Assembly: GCF_037975245.1 (NCBI RefSeq)
Contig: NC_092561.1
Coordinates: 14,667,001 to 14,731,000 of the forward strand
Origin: Apostichopus japonicus
Lineage: Eukaryota > Echinodermata > Holothuroidea > Aspidochirotida > Stichopodidae
Direction: 5' to 3'
Length of the DNA: 64,000 bases
Position 1 is the first letter of the stretch. Every line of letters begins with the position of its first letter. This document shows, in pieces, positions 48,127-60,800 of this stretch. The position numbers and the translations under genes were made by a program. Below the pieces are notes generated by a model, which saw only the letters and a list, made by a program, of their open reading frames with translations, was not told where the DNA came from and made no database searches.

Positions 48127-48384
48127 CAAGGGGTGTTAGCTCAGTGGTTAACGCCGGTGCCTTCCAGTCATATAAGGTCCCCGGTTCGAGTCACCCCGAG
48201 ATTAATGTATGTCGTCCAGTTACAGAGTTGTTGACAATTGACAATTTCATAATCCTGTACGTTAAATATGAATGTAAGAGACTGACTTCGGTCAGCTTGC
48301 GGCTTTGGTAAGCCGATGGAGGCTTCTTCGCGAGTTCCTGCTTGCATGAGAATCTGAAATACATACAAATACATACTACTTGTC
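48127..48384 (+). mobile_element. tRNA-derived SINE (third family)
   Basis: The head is GGGGTGTTAGCTCAGTGGTT with AACGCCGGTGCC, then GGTTCGAGTCACCCC. The A box (TTAGCTCAGTGG) and B box are clear, and GGGGTG pairs with CACCCC as an acceptor stem. The anticodon arm and T arm do not fold well, and the last B-box base is A instead of C. It continues with a non-tRNA body (GACTTCGGTCAGCTTGCGGC, GAGGCTTCTTCGCGAGTTCC) and ends in AAATACATACAAATACATAC. So it is a SINE, not a tRNA gene. Confidence 0.78.
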
Positions 48385-51300
48385 ATAGTCCAAGTAAGAA
48401 CCGAACAAATAATATAACGCTGATGTAGCTGGTTAAGTTTGAGCTATTACTCCTTGTAGGAGATGTGGGGTACCCTAAATGTAACCTACTTCATCTGTAG
48501 GGTGGTAGTCGTTATTTAGCACTTAATAAACCAACAATGTACATATGTGAAGCTTTCATAAGAGAGAAAGATGCACTAGTATACGTAATCGATCGGGTCA
48601 AAACGCAACAGTTAAGTTTGAAAAGTTTGAAAGTGTAATCAATGAGATAACCACTTAAGAATAATTGTAAATTATATCTGAATATTGTTTCATCTTCCAC
48701 TAGTCTAAAGTAATTTCTTTTTCGAATACAGCGACGAAAAAAATCCTTTTTGATCCACGAACAGGGATATTAGTCTCCTTGTATGAATTTGTACTGGTTT
48801 CTCATTCTTTAATATAATTGACAGTGACCGACTTACTTCCTCCTCAGGGCGAATAATCTTACAATCTATTTATGTCATTATTCTTTATGTATAGAAGAGC
48901 TCAGCAGACATTTACTAGTTGAAGGAACAGACTAGTACAACTTTGACAATCTAACCTAACCTTTAATTTGATGCATTGCGGTTTGCACCACTATATTATA
49001 CGTAATTAACTAATTCCTTGGTTTTAGAGTTCATAGTTGATTTTAGTATCGCTTGAAACAATATATTACGTTGGGTTGTGACTTAGTTTCCCTTATCCTT
49101 ATGAAGGCATTCGATACTTACCTAAATTGCTCCATAAATATCCGTATCATTAAAAAAACAAAGATATACGTGGTTTCTAACAATATGCTGGTACTACTTA
49201 GTCGATTAATACATACCACCGAAGTTGCATACAATACTATCAATGTATCGTAATACCGTGCTATGTTAACGCAAGATGTATATACCGTAACGCCGTGCTC
49301 TGTAAACGCTACGAAGTTATACATAGTTGTATCATTCCCTTGAATGGTTTAGAACCAGGTCGTTCGCATATAGTCTATTTTTCGGGACCACTTTAAGATA
49401 GTCTTGCTTTATCAAACGTGTTGAGTGACAAACTAATTCTTTCTTCATTAGAGATTTATTGTTCATTTAATCTCAATCGATCAATTAAGGTCTGGTTAAT
49501 CCCTGATTTTCGGCACATTTTATGTTAACTTAATTAAACCTAATGTTATCTCATCCTTACACGTAGTGTACTGTGGATGAGTGATTGTACTCTATCAAAC
49601 ATTTTTTAAACGAAAATTTGTACAACAATCGTTGTCCACCTTGTTCTCCTTGAGGCCCTGAACTGACGCTTGGTCCATTGATCTGCCTTAAATGAGGGGT
49701 AGCATAGAGTGACACAATGGGGTGAGGATGGACCATTTTTTAGGTAGGGGTGTGGGTGCATGTATGTGTGAGTAAAAGTGAAACGATAAAATAGTTGAAA
49801 GTGGTGTACCCATGAGAAAGTAATGTAGTGACAATATTGTTTGAATAAATATTTATTATAACCATATTTTGTGATGAGATTTCCAACTCCATGGATTTCC
49901 TACTTGTTTAATTTGTTTCATGAATAAACATAAGCTGGTCACTTGGTCAGCCCTTCTAATTTTGAAATATTATCCCGTAAATTGACCAAAAAACAGTTAC
50001 TAAATGATCGAGTAGATTTCATGAGAAGTAAAAATCTTGGTTCATATCATGTTTTAATAATTCATTACTTTATGGGTTCTGTATTTTACCCACATAGAGT
50101 CAATAAATATGAAACACATTATAAAGGTTGTACAAAATTGATGGAATTTCGTTTAATTTATTCTCAAATTTTCCAATTATTATGAATAAAAACTTCCAAG
50201 CCAAATAAAGATGTTCCTATATGGACATGTTTTAGCCATTTTAATTTTGTCACAAATGTCCTCACCCCCTTCTTTCCCGTCTACAGTGCGTGCATGTAAC
50301 CTTAAAGTATATCTCGGCATATGGAACCAAATATGTGGACTGATTCCTCGTTTGAATACACAGGTTAACAAAGCAAACGCCATGAGTACAGGGATATTTT
50401 GTAAAAAGAAAAGTGGTTTCACATTTCAAGTTACCGTTCAACTTATTTGGGTAATAACAAATGATGGATAAAACTTCACATAACATAACAATTCGATATT
50501 TGATAGACATACACTCTGCTGTCGTTATACTGAATATGTATCACGATACCTTATTGTGACAGTTTGTCTAGGATATCACACATTTAGGACGTCACATATA
50601 CACTGTCCCCCGCCTTAAGGTGAAATTTCACTTAGGGGGACATCACTTAAAATCACTCGACTTTATTAGCATATCGAGCCCGACTAGTATTTTTTCCTTG
50701 TGATTTAATAGAAAACTGTTTGAATAAAACATGTCTTAATGAAAACGAATCTACATATACTGTGGATTAAAACGTGTACAAACGCTACATTAATTTTTGG
50801 TAATGATATCCGTTTATTTGCCTTCGGGGTAAATGTAAAGTTGAGAACGGAGAATCTGAGAGCGAGGGAGACAGAGAGGGAGAGAAAGAAAGGTGGAGAG
50901 AGAGGAAAAAGGAATTTTAAACACATTTAAATAAATCTCTGAAACCTTCATGGATAACTACTTCATTAATATAAACCCCTTGGATCACATTTTACTTCAT
51001 TCAATATAGATAGCCAAGGGGTAAGATTTAACTTGAGTTTTGTTTCCCGTAAATTTCATTTAAGGAATAAGAAAAATTAACTATAATTATTCCTCATATT
51101 CGTAGAGAAATCCACCTTGTAGCCCTCACTAATCGGATCGACAAAATATATGGCCGTCAGTGAAAGGTAATTAGATGTATTGCTGTATCCTTCCCAACTT
51201 TTAAGTAATTAGCAACAATTCCAAACAAACATTGTCAAGATGGATTGCTTTCGGAACTTTAGGTAGCAGCCATGAAAATGGAATTCTAATCAAGAATCTG

Positions 51301-51610
51301 TTCTGAAATTTCAAAGTGTTGGTTTCGATAAAACAAACTGGCATGATGCGACGTGTGTAAAGTGTTCTCACATCACATCACGTCACACGATACTTGTAAA
51401 GCTGTAAACTCAGTGCTAAGGAAGAAAAACAAATATTTGTTGATTTTTTTTCTCTCACCGAGAATTAATGTATAAATATGTAAATAAATAAAACGATCTT
51501 GAGAAGGAAGGATAGTGTGTTTAAGGTGAATGATGTAAAAGTAGAGATATACAGGGACAAAAGAATTGCCCTACCCATCGGAACGATTGAAAAATTTGCA
51601 TTCTACTTGG
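48385..51610. other. 3.2 kb without a supported gene
   Basis: AT-rich. Contains an imperfect palindrome at about 50609-50641 (CCCCCGCCTTAAGGTGAAAT with TTCACTTAGGGGG) and a purine-rich tract at 50858-50912. Frames up to 86 codons, for example 49943-50185 and 50211-50471, lack domains. Confidence 0.5.
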
Positions 51611-51948
51611 CAGTGGCGGAGCTAGGGGTATTTGTCGGGGAGGGGGGGGGGGCGAGAATGGTCTGTAGGGGCGATTTTGACACTATCTAAGCGGAGCGCC
51701 ACCACAGGTTGGCGCGGAGCGCACAGAATTTTTTTGAGTAAAGATACTCCCTATATAGATCGCCGGAAATGACCCTTTCCGGGCCTTGCTTATTTGCAGA
51801 TAATGTGACAAATGTCAATAGGTAGATGAGAGCGCAATAAAAAAGTCAATAATCGCAAATAATCTGAAAAGGGCGCCAGCAGTCCATTTGAGTCCGTCAG
51901 GGGGGGGGGGGGCATTCGCTCCCTGACTGTATGGACGCTCCGCCGCTG
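51611..51948 (+). mobile_element. hAT MITE with perfect 8-bp target duplication
   Basis: The ends are CAGTGGCGGAGCTAGG at 51611 and the complement CAGCGGCGGAGCGTCC at 51948. CTACTTGG lies directly outside both ends (51603-51610 and 51949-51956). The shared palindrome core is at 51696-51715 and is followed by GATCGCCGGAAATGACCC and CTTTCCGGGCC. Length 338 bp, no coding capacity. It is the same subfamily as the inverse-orientation copy at 63354-63731. Confidence 0.93.
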
Positions 51949-51956
51949 CTACTTGG

Positions 51957-53941
51957 TGCGAATAGGAACAGTTACATTGTAAACAGTTACATTGTAAACT
52001 TTCATACAGATTTGCCTGCAGACCAATATTACAGATTGTGGTAATTTATTCTTAGAAGGAAATCCTTCTTTATGCATTCATCTATATTCCAAAAACAGAG
52101 GATTGTATTCCGATGAAGAAATAACTACCTATCAAAGCTCATGACGTGTTGAAAGGTTACGAAAATCATTTGTTGGACGTGTTATGTCATTGCGAAAGGA
52201 CACCCTCTAAACTGATGTTTGAGAAATATCAGGAGAGCGGTTGCTCTGTGTCTTAATAAAAACCTTCCGCGTGGATAATGTTCAGTCAGTTCTGAGAAAA
52301 GCGAAGAAATGAAGCCATGTGTAAACAAGGCAAGACAATTACAATCCTGTGAAACTGTTTTATTGGGAAAATATTTCTTTGACTTACAGAATCTTCTTCT
52401 ATAAATGCTGAAAATGGATGCTTGAAATTCGCAAGAACTTGCTTTATCAGTCTGTACTTTCATATTAACTGACACACCGTCTGGCCTTCGCAAAAAAACA
52501 ATTTCTTTCAGGAACGGAATTACTGATCGGCGTCGCGAGAATTTTGTAATAAGTTTTATATCGCGTTTTTACGTACATGTTGTTTACTCGAAATGGTTCA
52601 TAATTATTCGCACAATTTCTCTGAGGATTATATAAAATTCCAAGGGAGAGGAATGTTCCTTATCATATTTAAATTGGATTTCTATAAGCGTCTAGTAAAT
52701 TTCTTGTAGACTTTAAATAAAAAGAGACAACGCAGATAATTTTTGCCGTCGATTTTATGCTTTGAAGGAGAACGAGTTTTTACCAGAGAGATCCGCAGCC
52801 ACTGTTGTATGATGCAATTTTAAGAATCTCTACTTTATAATAATTCGTAATATGAATGACCAGGACAAGCTAAACGAGACAACATGTCATCAATTATGAT
52901 TTGAGATTTTTCTGAGATGATTTTGTGAAAAGGAGGCAAGTGAAAGCACTTAAAGACAACTAAAGAGGTCTGATGACAAGCAGCGTTTGAAAGTCGAATT
53001 TCTATTTTTTGAAATAAAAATCGCAAGCGTTTGAAAGTTAGAATCAACATTTGTTGACAACCCATGGAGAGCTGACTAACTTTTTGTTCCCGGTTAAAAG
53101 AAATATTATATTTTGAAATTCCTCTTGATGCAATATACATCGTCCGACTGTAACCAGTTGCAGAGTTACTCTACTGTTCTTCAATAAATTTGTGCATTAA
53201 ACAGAAATACCATATAACTACCGATTGATTTTTCTTCGGTTATTATTTTGATGCATAACAAAACAATAAACACTAATTTAGTCAATTTTTTCGGGTATGC
53301 AAAACGTTTTTGTTAATATTAATGTTTTGCACCGTTAAAGCGATGACAGAGACTATATTCCGTCTGCGCCCATTAGTCTGATAGATAAGTGAATTTAAAA
53401 GCCTGTTTTGCATCATTGAAGCATTATACTATCTTGCGACCATTAGAAAGGAAATACATTTGCCTATGGTCAGCTATTTTCAATGAAGACAGTTGCATTT
53501 GGATTTAGCTTTTTTTTGTTGCGTTATTGAAGGAAGATATTAAAGACGAATACCACTAAAGAAATATCTTTAATAAGATATAAGCCATAACATCGATTGG
53601 AACGCTCTTGAATTAAGTGAGATAAATAATTTCGTTAAAGACTTCGTGGTGGGATTTATAATACAAATTTTGTAAATCTTCAAGAATTTGCTAGATTTTC
53701 ACTTGAACTGTCTTGAAAACGTCTACAATTGAAGTGACCTCTTAGAAGTTACGACCCCAATATTCATATTTGGAAACAACTCGAATAACTCTTTAATGAA
53801 TTGTTCGAGTCGGTTGGAAGAAGTTTCTATACTAAGCATGAAATAAAAGAAATACCCTTCGAAAATTAAGTGAGATTCCATAATCGGGATACCATTCATC
53901 TTGATTTCCCACTTCTGACACCAGTGTGGTAGAAGGATAGA

Positions 53942-53942
<1 letters not shown>
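51957..53942. other. No gene seen; upstream region of the receptor gene
   Basis: AT-rich. I cannot identify a promoter. Frames at 52182-52493 and 52835-53140 on the minus strand have no recognisable domain. Confidence 0.5.
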
Positions 53943-53974
<32 letters not shown>

Positions 53975-53975
53975 C
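53943..53975 (+). repeat. (CAA)n tract in the presumed 5' UTR of the receptor gene
   Basis: About eleven CAA/AAC units end one base before the receptor ATG. The start context is ACGATGG, with A at -3 and G at +4, a strong initiation context. CAA repeats are unstructured in RNA, so they would not hinder scanning ribosomes. Confidence 0.85.
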
Positions 53976-53976
53976 G

Positions 53977-55254
53977 ATGGGCGACTGCGATGCCGAACCA
54001 ATCAACACCGCCAAAGGGGAAGATAATGAAGAGGGAAGTGGAAACTCTCTCTTGAAGATCATCGTCGTTGCATGCATCTATTCAGTTATTATAGTGCTGA
54101 CGATTTTAGGAAATCTTCTGGTCATATTGGCTTACCAATCTGAGCGAAACATTCGGCGGTCAGTTGGAAATATTTTCATCGTCAATCTTGCAATTGTTGG
54201 CCTCATAGTAGGATCTTGTTTCCTCACCATAAATTGCATCTGGTTAATTACTGACGATTGGATCTTCGGTGAATATCCTTGTAAAGTATGGATGCTGGTG
54301 GATTATACCACCAGCTACATGTTAGTCGTGAGTATGATTTATATTAGTCTCGATAGACTCTTGCAAATTAAGTTAGGTATGACTTATTACAAATTCCAAA
54401 CGCCATTTCGCGCGAAAACTATGATAGCCGTTGCGTGGTTCGTTATATTCAGTTATTACAGTGTGGTTATCTTCGGATGGTCTCGGTTTACGTCCAGGAC
54501 GATTATAGATTACTCAACGAACTGTGAGATGGAAACGATTTGTAGTCAGAAATACAATTTAGCGATGGTCTTTGTGGAGTTTCTGTTTCCTTTCGTTGTT
54601 TTGTTATCGTTGAATATCCGAGTGTTTTGGGAGATTCGCTTAAGAGCCAAAGGCCTCGTTGTATCTAAATCATTCCCACAGAATGGAACTGTTGAGTCCA
54701 CATTCACTACAACAACCGTTGCGACGTCTAACGATTCGTTTAATAATAATAATAAATGCAAACTTTTCCCGTTTTTTCCGTTAAGGAAGTCAAGAAATTC
54801 TCAAAATGTGAATGGTCCTTGCGTCAACGTCGAAGAGAAACAGGACTGTGTAGTTGATACAAGTGATCACGGAAAAGAAGAAATTGAAATTAGACCACAC
54901 CAAGCAAATATAGCAACGAACAACGAGACACAGAAATCTGGAAATTCTGAGAAACGTGTGCAAAGTCGTTTAACTGCGAGACATAAGCGGGAAATCAGAC
55001 ATTGCACTAAAGCAGGAGTGACCCTTGCTTGTCTCGTTGGTGTCTTTGTGATTTGTTGGCTGCCAATTACTCTAATCACCGCATTTTTCTCATCTAATAA
55101 AATCTCTGAACTTTGGTGGGAAGTAGCAAATAACCTTCTATGGTGCAATGCTACACTGAACCCAATATTATACGCGTTAACTAATTTGCATTTCAGAAAT
55201 GCGTTTAAAAAGCTTACAACAATCCGGAAACTCAGTCACAGAAATGGTTTATGA
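53977..55254 (+). CDS. Intronless class A GPCR, histamine H3/H4-like amine receptor
   Basis: A 425-residue seven-helix receptor in one exon, expected at the plasma membrane and coupled to G proteins. TM1 lies about 27-52 with N46 (1.50). TM2, about 63-88, has NLAIVG. C102 (3.25) can pair with C183 or C189. TM3 has D109-Y110 (3.32-3.33), the amine-binding aspartate followed by Tyr as in muscarinic and histamine receptors, and ends D126-R127-L128 instead of DRY. TM5 has E201 (5.46) and P205 (5.50) in VEFLFPF; E5.46 is a hallmark of histamine H3/H4. A long third loop (about 222-340, Asn/Ser/Thr-rich) precedes TM6 with CWLP 360-363 and T365 (6.52). TM7 has NPILY 395-399 and then HFRNAF of helix 8. 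Missing: D2.50 is G75 and S3.39 is L116, so the sodium pocket is lost; Y6.51 is I364. The ligand is not proven. Alternatives are muscarinic-like or an orphan lineage-specific receptor. Confidence 0.9.
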   Translation: MGDCDAEPINTAKGEDNEEGSGNSLLKIIVVACIYSVIIVLTILGNLLVILAYQSERNIRRSVGNIFIVNLAIVGLIVGSCFLTINCIWLITDDWIFGEYPCKVWMLVDYTTSYMLVVSMIYISLDRLLQIKLGMTYYKFQTPFRAKTMIAVAWFVIFSYYSVVIFGWSRFTSRTIIDYSTNCEMETICSQKYNLAMVFVEFLFPFVVLLSLNIRVFWEIRLRAKGLVVSKSFPQNGTVESTFTTTTVATSNDSFNNNNKCKLFPFFPLRKSRNSQNVNGPCVNVEEKQDCVVDTSDHGKEEIEIRPHQANIATNNETQKSGNSEKRVQSRLTARHKREIRHCTKAGVTLACLVGVFVICWLPITLITAFFSSNKISELWWEVANNLLWCNATLNPILYALTNLHFRNAFKKLTTIRKLSHRNGL

Positions 55255-55515
55255 TGTGTCTCGTCAGTTATTTAGTTTCAGATGTATTTTTTATATTTAT
55301 CGCCACCACCCTTCCCCCCTCCCCAAACTGGAAGACAACACTTTATCAAATCGTGTACTCATACCAGGAACAGGTCCAGAGAAAACTACATTTGCAAATA
55401 ACCTCAAACCAGGCAAATTTGTGTAAACGGTAGGAACATTTTTTTTTGCAGCCATTTATCGAACATATACGTTGTACAGACAGAAATATAGAAGTTAGGT
55501 TATAGAAAGTACATT

Positions 55516-55521
55516 AATAAA
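55516..55521 (+). terminator. Candidate poly(A) signal for the receptor gene
   Basis: AATAAA lies about 260 bases downstream of the stop codon. It is the first exact signal I notice on this strand, in an AT-rich context where such hexamers also arise by chance. Confidence 0.45.
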
Positions 55522-55984
55522 CGCACATCAATTAAAACCTTGCTTTTAAAGGTTCCTTAAAAATTTAATGCATTTCAATAGTCGAAGCAAATGGTCAATG
55601 TATACATTGAACCATTCCTTAAAAAAAAGTTTCAATTTATTTTATATTTGCAATGTAACGAAAGCAAACCGATTTCTATATGTCTTACACTTTCCGAATT
55701 ATTTATGCTAATAAAAATATTCTCAGGTGACACAAAGTACCATATAACTAGCCTTAATATTGGCTGAAATGATCTGACCAAAAGAAGAAAAAAAAATAGC
55801 AAAAGCAAAATAAAACGAAAAATAGATCAAAAAAGAAGGAAAAGGCAGAAGGTTTGGTACAAATAAATATGTGATCAGAAAAATATCAGCAATCATGTTT
55901 ATTAATATAAACGCATGGATTGGATAAAAAAATCTGGAAACGGTAACATGTTTTATTATAAGCAACATAAAGTCTTATCTGGTT

Positions 55985-56240
55985 GTGATTAAGGCAACAA
56001 GTCGCAGTTTTCGTGCTTTGCCATTTGATGTCGATCGATAGATGTAGGTATATACGTAACAGGATGCAATAAGCATGTATTGCTTTGATTGACTGAAATT
56101 TATATGAAACGGACAGAGGTGGACCACGGATTCCGTCCACCCGGGCACCCTCCCATGGTACACCACTTGCAGGATGTACGGTGTGAAAACTAGTTACGAA
56201 AGTGTTATATGCAGGATCGAAGTAAGCTAGTGCAGGGCCT
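55985..56240. repeat. Diverged repeat, copy 1 of 2
   Basis: Shares GTCGATCGATAG, TATACGTAA.A.GATGC, TGCTTTGATTGA.TGAAAT and GGGCACCCTCCCATG with 56640-57030, in the same order and direction. A rather GC-rich block (GTCCACCCGGGCACCCTCCC) lies inside. I do not recognise the family. Confidence 0.7.
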
Positions 56241-56639
56241 GTGCCATATATTATAAAGTATATGTTACATACTTGAAAAAACAACAAAACCGAAATGACT
56301 TCAGTTTCAAATACCTTCGTATTTATGTGTCGTTTAATGTATCACATTAATGTCACACTCCAATTAATAACTTCGTTTAAATTATAACCTCATTTGAAGG
56401 TGAGAATTGAGTAAAATCGTTAACCTTAAACACCCAGCCGTTTATAAAAGTTGAAGGCAGTATAACACAATAGTAATAAAGTAAGTTTAGTGTCACTGAA
56501 TCGGTTATTGATAGCTTGCAAGCATTTAGCTCGGGGCCATTGGAAATGCGGGGCCCATTTAGCATATGCTTATTTTGCTACTAGGTTAATCCGACACTGG
56601 GTATATGCGTTAATAATTACGGCAACTTGTCTCAAATTT

Positions 56640-57030
56640 CGACAATGACATTGATCGCTGTCGATCGATAGTTGACGGACATATACGTAAGACGATGCTA
56701 CTAACATGTTTTGCTTTGATTGATTGAAATAGATATAAATAGGACAAAGGGGGGATCTATGATTTCAAGGCAGTAGGAACTCGGGGACAAGTATGGTTAG
56801 ACAGGAAGAGACAAAACCTTTTTTTCCTGAGACAAACCTGCGTATTGAAAATATCCCTAAAAAGTAACGAACTCTAACTTTGTGCGATTTTGTATCTCGT
56901 TTTGAGTCAAATTATGTTGCATATGATTTTAGTTTCAAAAGCGACGTCCGCCCCACTGGCACCCCCCCCCCACGGGCACCCTCCCATGTACGGTATGATG
57001 ACAAGTTATGAAAGTGGTATACGCGTTTAA
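56640..57030. repeat. Diverged repeat, copy 2 of 2
   Basis: Partner of 55985-56240. It has an extra segment of about 150 bp between TGATTGAAATAGATAT and CACGGGCACCCTCCCATG. It ends in GTACGGTATGATGACAAG, matching GTACGGTGTGAAAACTAG in copy 1. Too diverged to be a recent duplication. Confidence 0.7.
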
Positions 57031-57529
57031 TTATAATTAGTGAAGAAATGAAACATAATTCATTTTGAAACGACATACATCACATGATTACTCGATCATA
57101 TACGTTGTCCAGTAATGACACTTGCCTACAAAGATATTGTACATTAACTGTATTAACCAACAGGGTCTACAGTATAAGGCTCCAACCAAATTTGGCGGTG
57201 GTTGTTTCTATTTTAAAAATTGAAAATTTTCTATCCGTATTAATTATATTCGCATAAAAAGCCATTAAATTGGGCAATATCATACCCAATACGCAAGTAA
57301 ACATTGTTAGGGAACATATTTATCCATTTGTATTTTGTTTCTGTGTGTTTTGCGTGTATTTCATCACATCAGTGAGTTGTGCAGCTTTATGAGTATTTCA
57401 TGAGCATGTTGTGTTGTCAATGGAAACGATTCTCAGTAATGAAAGCGTGCAACTAATCTATTTACAGAGGTTGTTATTGAAATTATGCCGGTTCATGCAT
57501 CATTTGATATGATTCGGCACATTTGACTT

Positions 57530-57750
57530 TGTATATATTAATGATATAGGGTAAGTGTGTAATATTACACCGCCTCCCCAAGCTGAACGTTGAATAAAAC
57601 ATGCATTATTACACTAATCCCGCTTTTGTCATGATTAGGTGCACTTCACAGCTGGCGACCGTCGACTTGTAGAACTGTCAGAACAGCAGGATATTGGACA
57701 GTAAACACAAATCCAAAAGTAAGACTTACCCTATATCATTAATATGTACC
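57530..57750. mobile_element. Possible MITE with 22-bp inverted ends
   Basis: ATATTAATGATATAGGGTAAG at about 57535 and its complement CTTACCCTATATCATTAATAT at about 57726 bound about 210 bp of less AT-rich DNA (GAACGTTGAATAAAACATGC, GCTGGCGACCGTCGACTTG). A TA target duplication is possible but cannot be separated from the AT-rich ends. Confidence 0.6.
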
Positions 57751-57765
57751 AACTCATAATATAAT

Positions 57766-57773
<8 letters not shown>

Positions 57774-57803
<30 letters not shown>
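57774..57803. repeat. (TA)n microsatellite
   Basis: An uninterrupted AT dinucleotide run. Confidence 0.9.
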
Positions 57804-57806
<3 letters not shown>

Positions 57807-60800
57807 ATTATATATTTTTATTGCTGTAGTAGGTAACTCTAACCTGTATGGTACGCGTCACTTGATTTGCCTAATGAAAGCAACTGCGTGTTGTAGTTGA
57901 CGCAAAACGTGCACATTTATGGACCAAACGCAAATGCACCATTGCGCTAACAAAGTGACGTAAGCGATGCGCAGTAAGACTCAAGATATATAATTATTAA
58001 ATGTTGATTTCTCAATAAGAACGTGCTATCTACCGACGTATGCTTTACTCAATTTTCATATGGTGATTTAGTAGAACATGTCAAGTCAATTTTACTTTTA
58101 TGCCTTGCTTTTATGGTGGACAATAATTATGTCCCAGCGGCTCAACGCCAGGGCGGTGAATGGGGTTGGAACGTTGGAGAAGCTGTTTTACTCATTGCAC
58201 AACTGTTAAACTTATGATTATTTGACCAAAATGAAACAAACGGAGACTTCACAGTTGTGTTAAAATTAATATGATACTTTTTTTGTACATAAATTGATTA
58301 TATTTCCGCATGTGCTTATGAATCGATTTATCATTGTGTATAAGCAACTCGAAAGTGCCATTTAAATGTGCCAGGAACGTGCCTAGGCCTTTATGCAACA
58401 CTGCACACTTGATTGCACCGGGTGTTTGGAATATCCATCTAATGTTCGTTCCTTTCAAAGTTATATGTTGAGTTATCGTCGTCTATCGTTCGAACCATGA
58501 CAGGCCATGCATTGCTTACCTCAATGTAACTACGAGATCCATGCCTGTATAACTATTTGGATTCTCTTAAGTAGAAGTTATTAACCGTGTAAAATCAATG
58601 CATATAATTCTGTACTCCCTAAAGTTCATGGATATGCATATGTATACTTTTGTTTTATTCGCAATCCATTTAAGCTGATAGGAAATCCACTCTACCCGAT
58701 ACAAATTTGGTATACACCTGACGTACTTATTGCTCTTTCCCTTAATATAGTGCAATTTAGTGAGTAAAATGCTACCCAAACTGCACATTAAAGTACGCGC
58801 TACTACGATAGTACTACATTAGTAACTTATTTACAATTTAACCATTATTGCTGTTCTTAAACCCTTGTTTCCTTCACTACAATGGAATTTGTCCTTCAAA
58901 GTTAACGTTTCAATGCTTCATCACTGGAAGGGTATAGTTATGCTCCTATCCCATTTTTCTCTATACATGACCAAGCAGTTTGTGTATAATATCTTGGACT
59001 GGTTGTGCAACCGAAATTTTAGGAATGAGTTTTTCTTTCCTTCTTCGATTAAGTTTCCCCTTTTTGTGACGGTAAAGTTACTGTGTGATTAATTGTCAAA
59101 TCATTCCACGTAGTCAAGGGATTTCTAATTATTATGCATCCCGCGAAATGGTAACATTCCATTGGTAACGTTAGATGTTTTGATTTTGCATTAATCATTA
59201 ATGCACTGCATTATCTTTTCAAAATCAGAGGGTTTCGAGACTTTCGTAACTTGCAAATTGGGTCGTTCGTAAAATGCACAAAAATTAGCTATGCAATTAC
59301 CGTAAACCGAAAAGCATCACACATGACACTAATTAGTAAATTGCGAACAAGATAAACCAATGCTATACATTGAATTAAAATGGAAGAATTTTTATATTAT
59401 TAAAGTCTCAATACGTGTTTGCGGATGAATTTCGGAAAACAAACTTCGGATGCAGATTCAGTGTTTCGTATTCTAAATGCACTCTGACCAGGTGGGTTTA
59501 ATGGAGAAAAGCTGTCGCAATCGAAAGAAATGTATTTTCTGTTGCCCTTATGGCGCGAACGATTTACCGTAAAGTCACTGCGACCGCCCATATCAGCATG
59601 TTCATTACACAAATGTAACATATATATACTCGTATCGTCCACTTTTTTACCCAAATTTCACGGAGGAAACGTCTGAAAACACCTGTTTATTCCTTGCAAT
59701 GGAAGGAAATGACACAATTTCGCAAGCTACATCGGTAAGACCGAAAGAAAGATACTATTCAAGAGAATGAACCTAACACTGGCTAGCCACGAAAGTAAAA
59801 GTAAGTCCTAGGCCTAACGGTCGTAAACAAAAATTTGGCAAACACACATTGAGACTTTAATGTTTAATAGTAAAATCGATGTCAGATATATATTACCACT
59901 GCGGTTTATTTGTCCATTTCAGACTTCGTGCAGATTATAATTTTCGCCTCACTATGATTCCATGCATCTACACGCCTTTTTAAACCCATATACTACCCTG
60001 ATTCAAGGCAACGTAGACTTTATTTCCATGACAGACGAATTTGCCGTAAAATTTAATTAAGGAAAAAAAATCAATTAGTACCCCCGAAACGCCCCTAGAC
60101 GAATTTTAAGACGGAATAGTTTAGTTCTATTTGAGGCTCTAGAATTAACTAAGGAAATGGGGGGGGGGGGGGGGATTCAGAAATTTACAGAGATGTACAA
60201 GTAGCCGCGATGTCTCAGCTAAGTGAATACCTTTTGATAAGAGAAAGAAGCAGTATTGTAATTCGCTATAGTTGCGCCCACTAACACGATTTCACCATTT
60301 TTACAAAGCAAGATCCCAACGAATTTTTATATTCCATGTATAGTTAAACGAGTTTAAATGATGGTTTATAAACTAATGTGTTTATATATTGTATTGAAGA
60401 AAGCAAAATGCACGTGATAATATTTATCATGCGTTTATAAATTTTGAAAAAAATTACATTGAATTTGTTTTTTTATAACTGTGTCATAAATTATTCTTGT
60501 GTATTGTTTCGATTCATGTTTAAATTTCTTATGGGAACTATGCACACGTGTCATATGAAAACGGCTGCGGTAAAGGCTAATGTATTTCATTCATATGCAG
60601 TAACAAAAAATTGACAAAACAGAACATTTTTTGCCATGGTGATGCTCTTCTAATGGACTTTAGTTATTATTTCTATTTTGTACAATAGCAAAAATCCATA
60701 TTAATATAGGCCATTCACTTGATTTGTAAACTTCAAATTGTCATGTGTTACTTAATACATCAAGGCAACGAAATTTTGAATATTGAGTCGTATTCATATT

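Noticed and set aside
48127-48200. tRNA gene
   Set aside because: A and B boxes and an acceptor stem are present, but the anticodon and T arms do not fold well and a SINE body with its own tail follows.
54867-55148. Minus-strand frame opposite the GPCR
   Set aside because: A shadow of the receptor coding sequence, with no recognisable domain.
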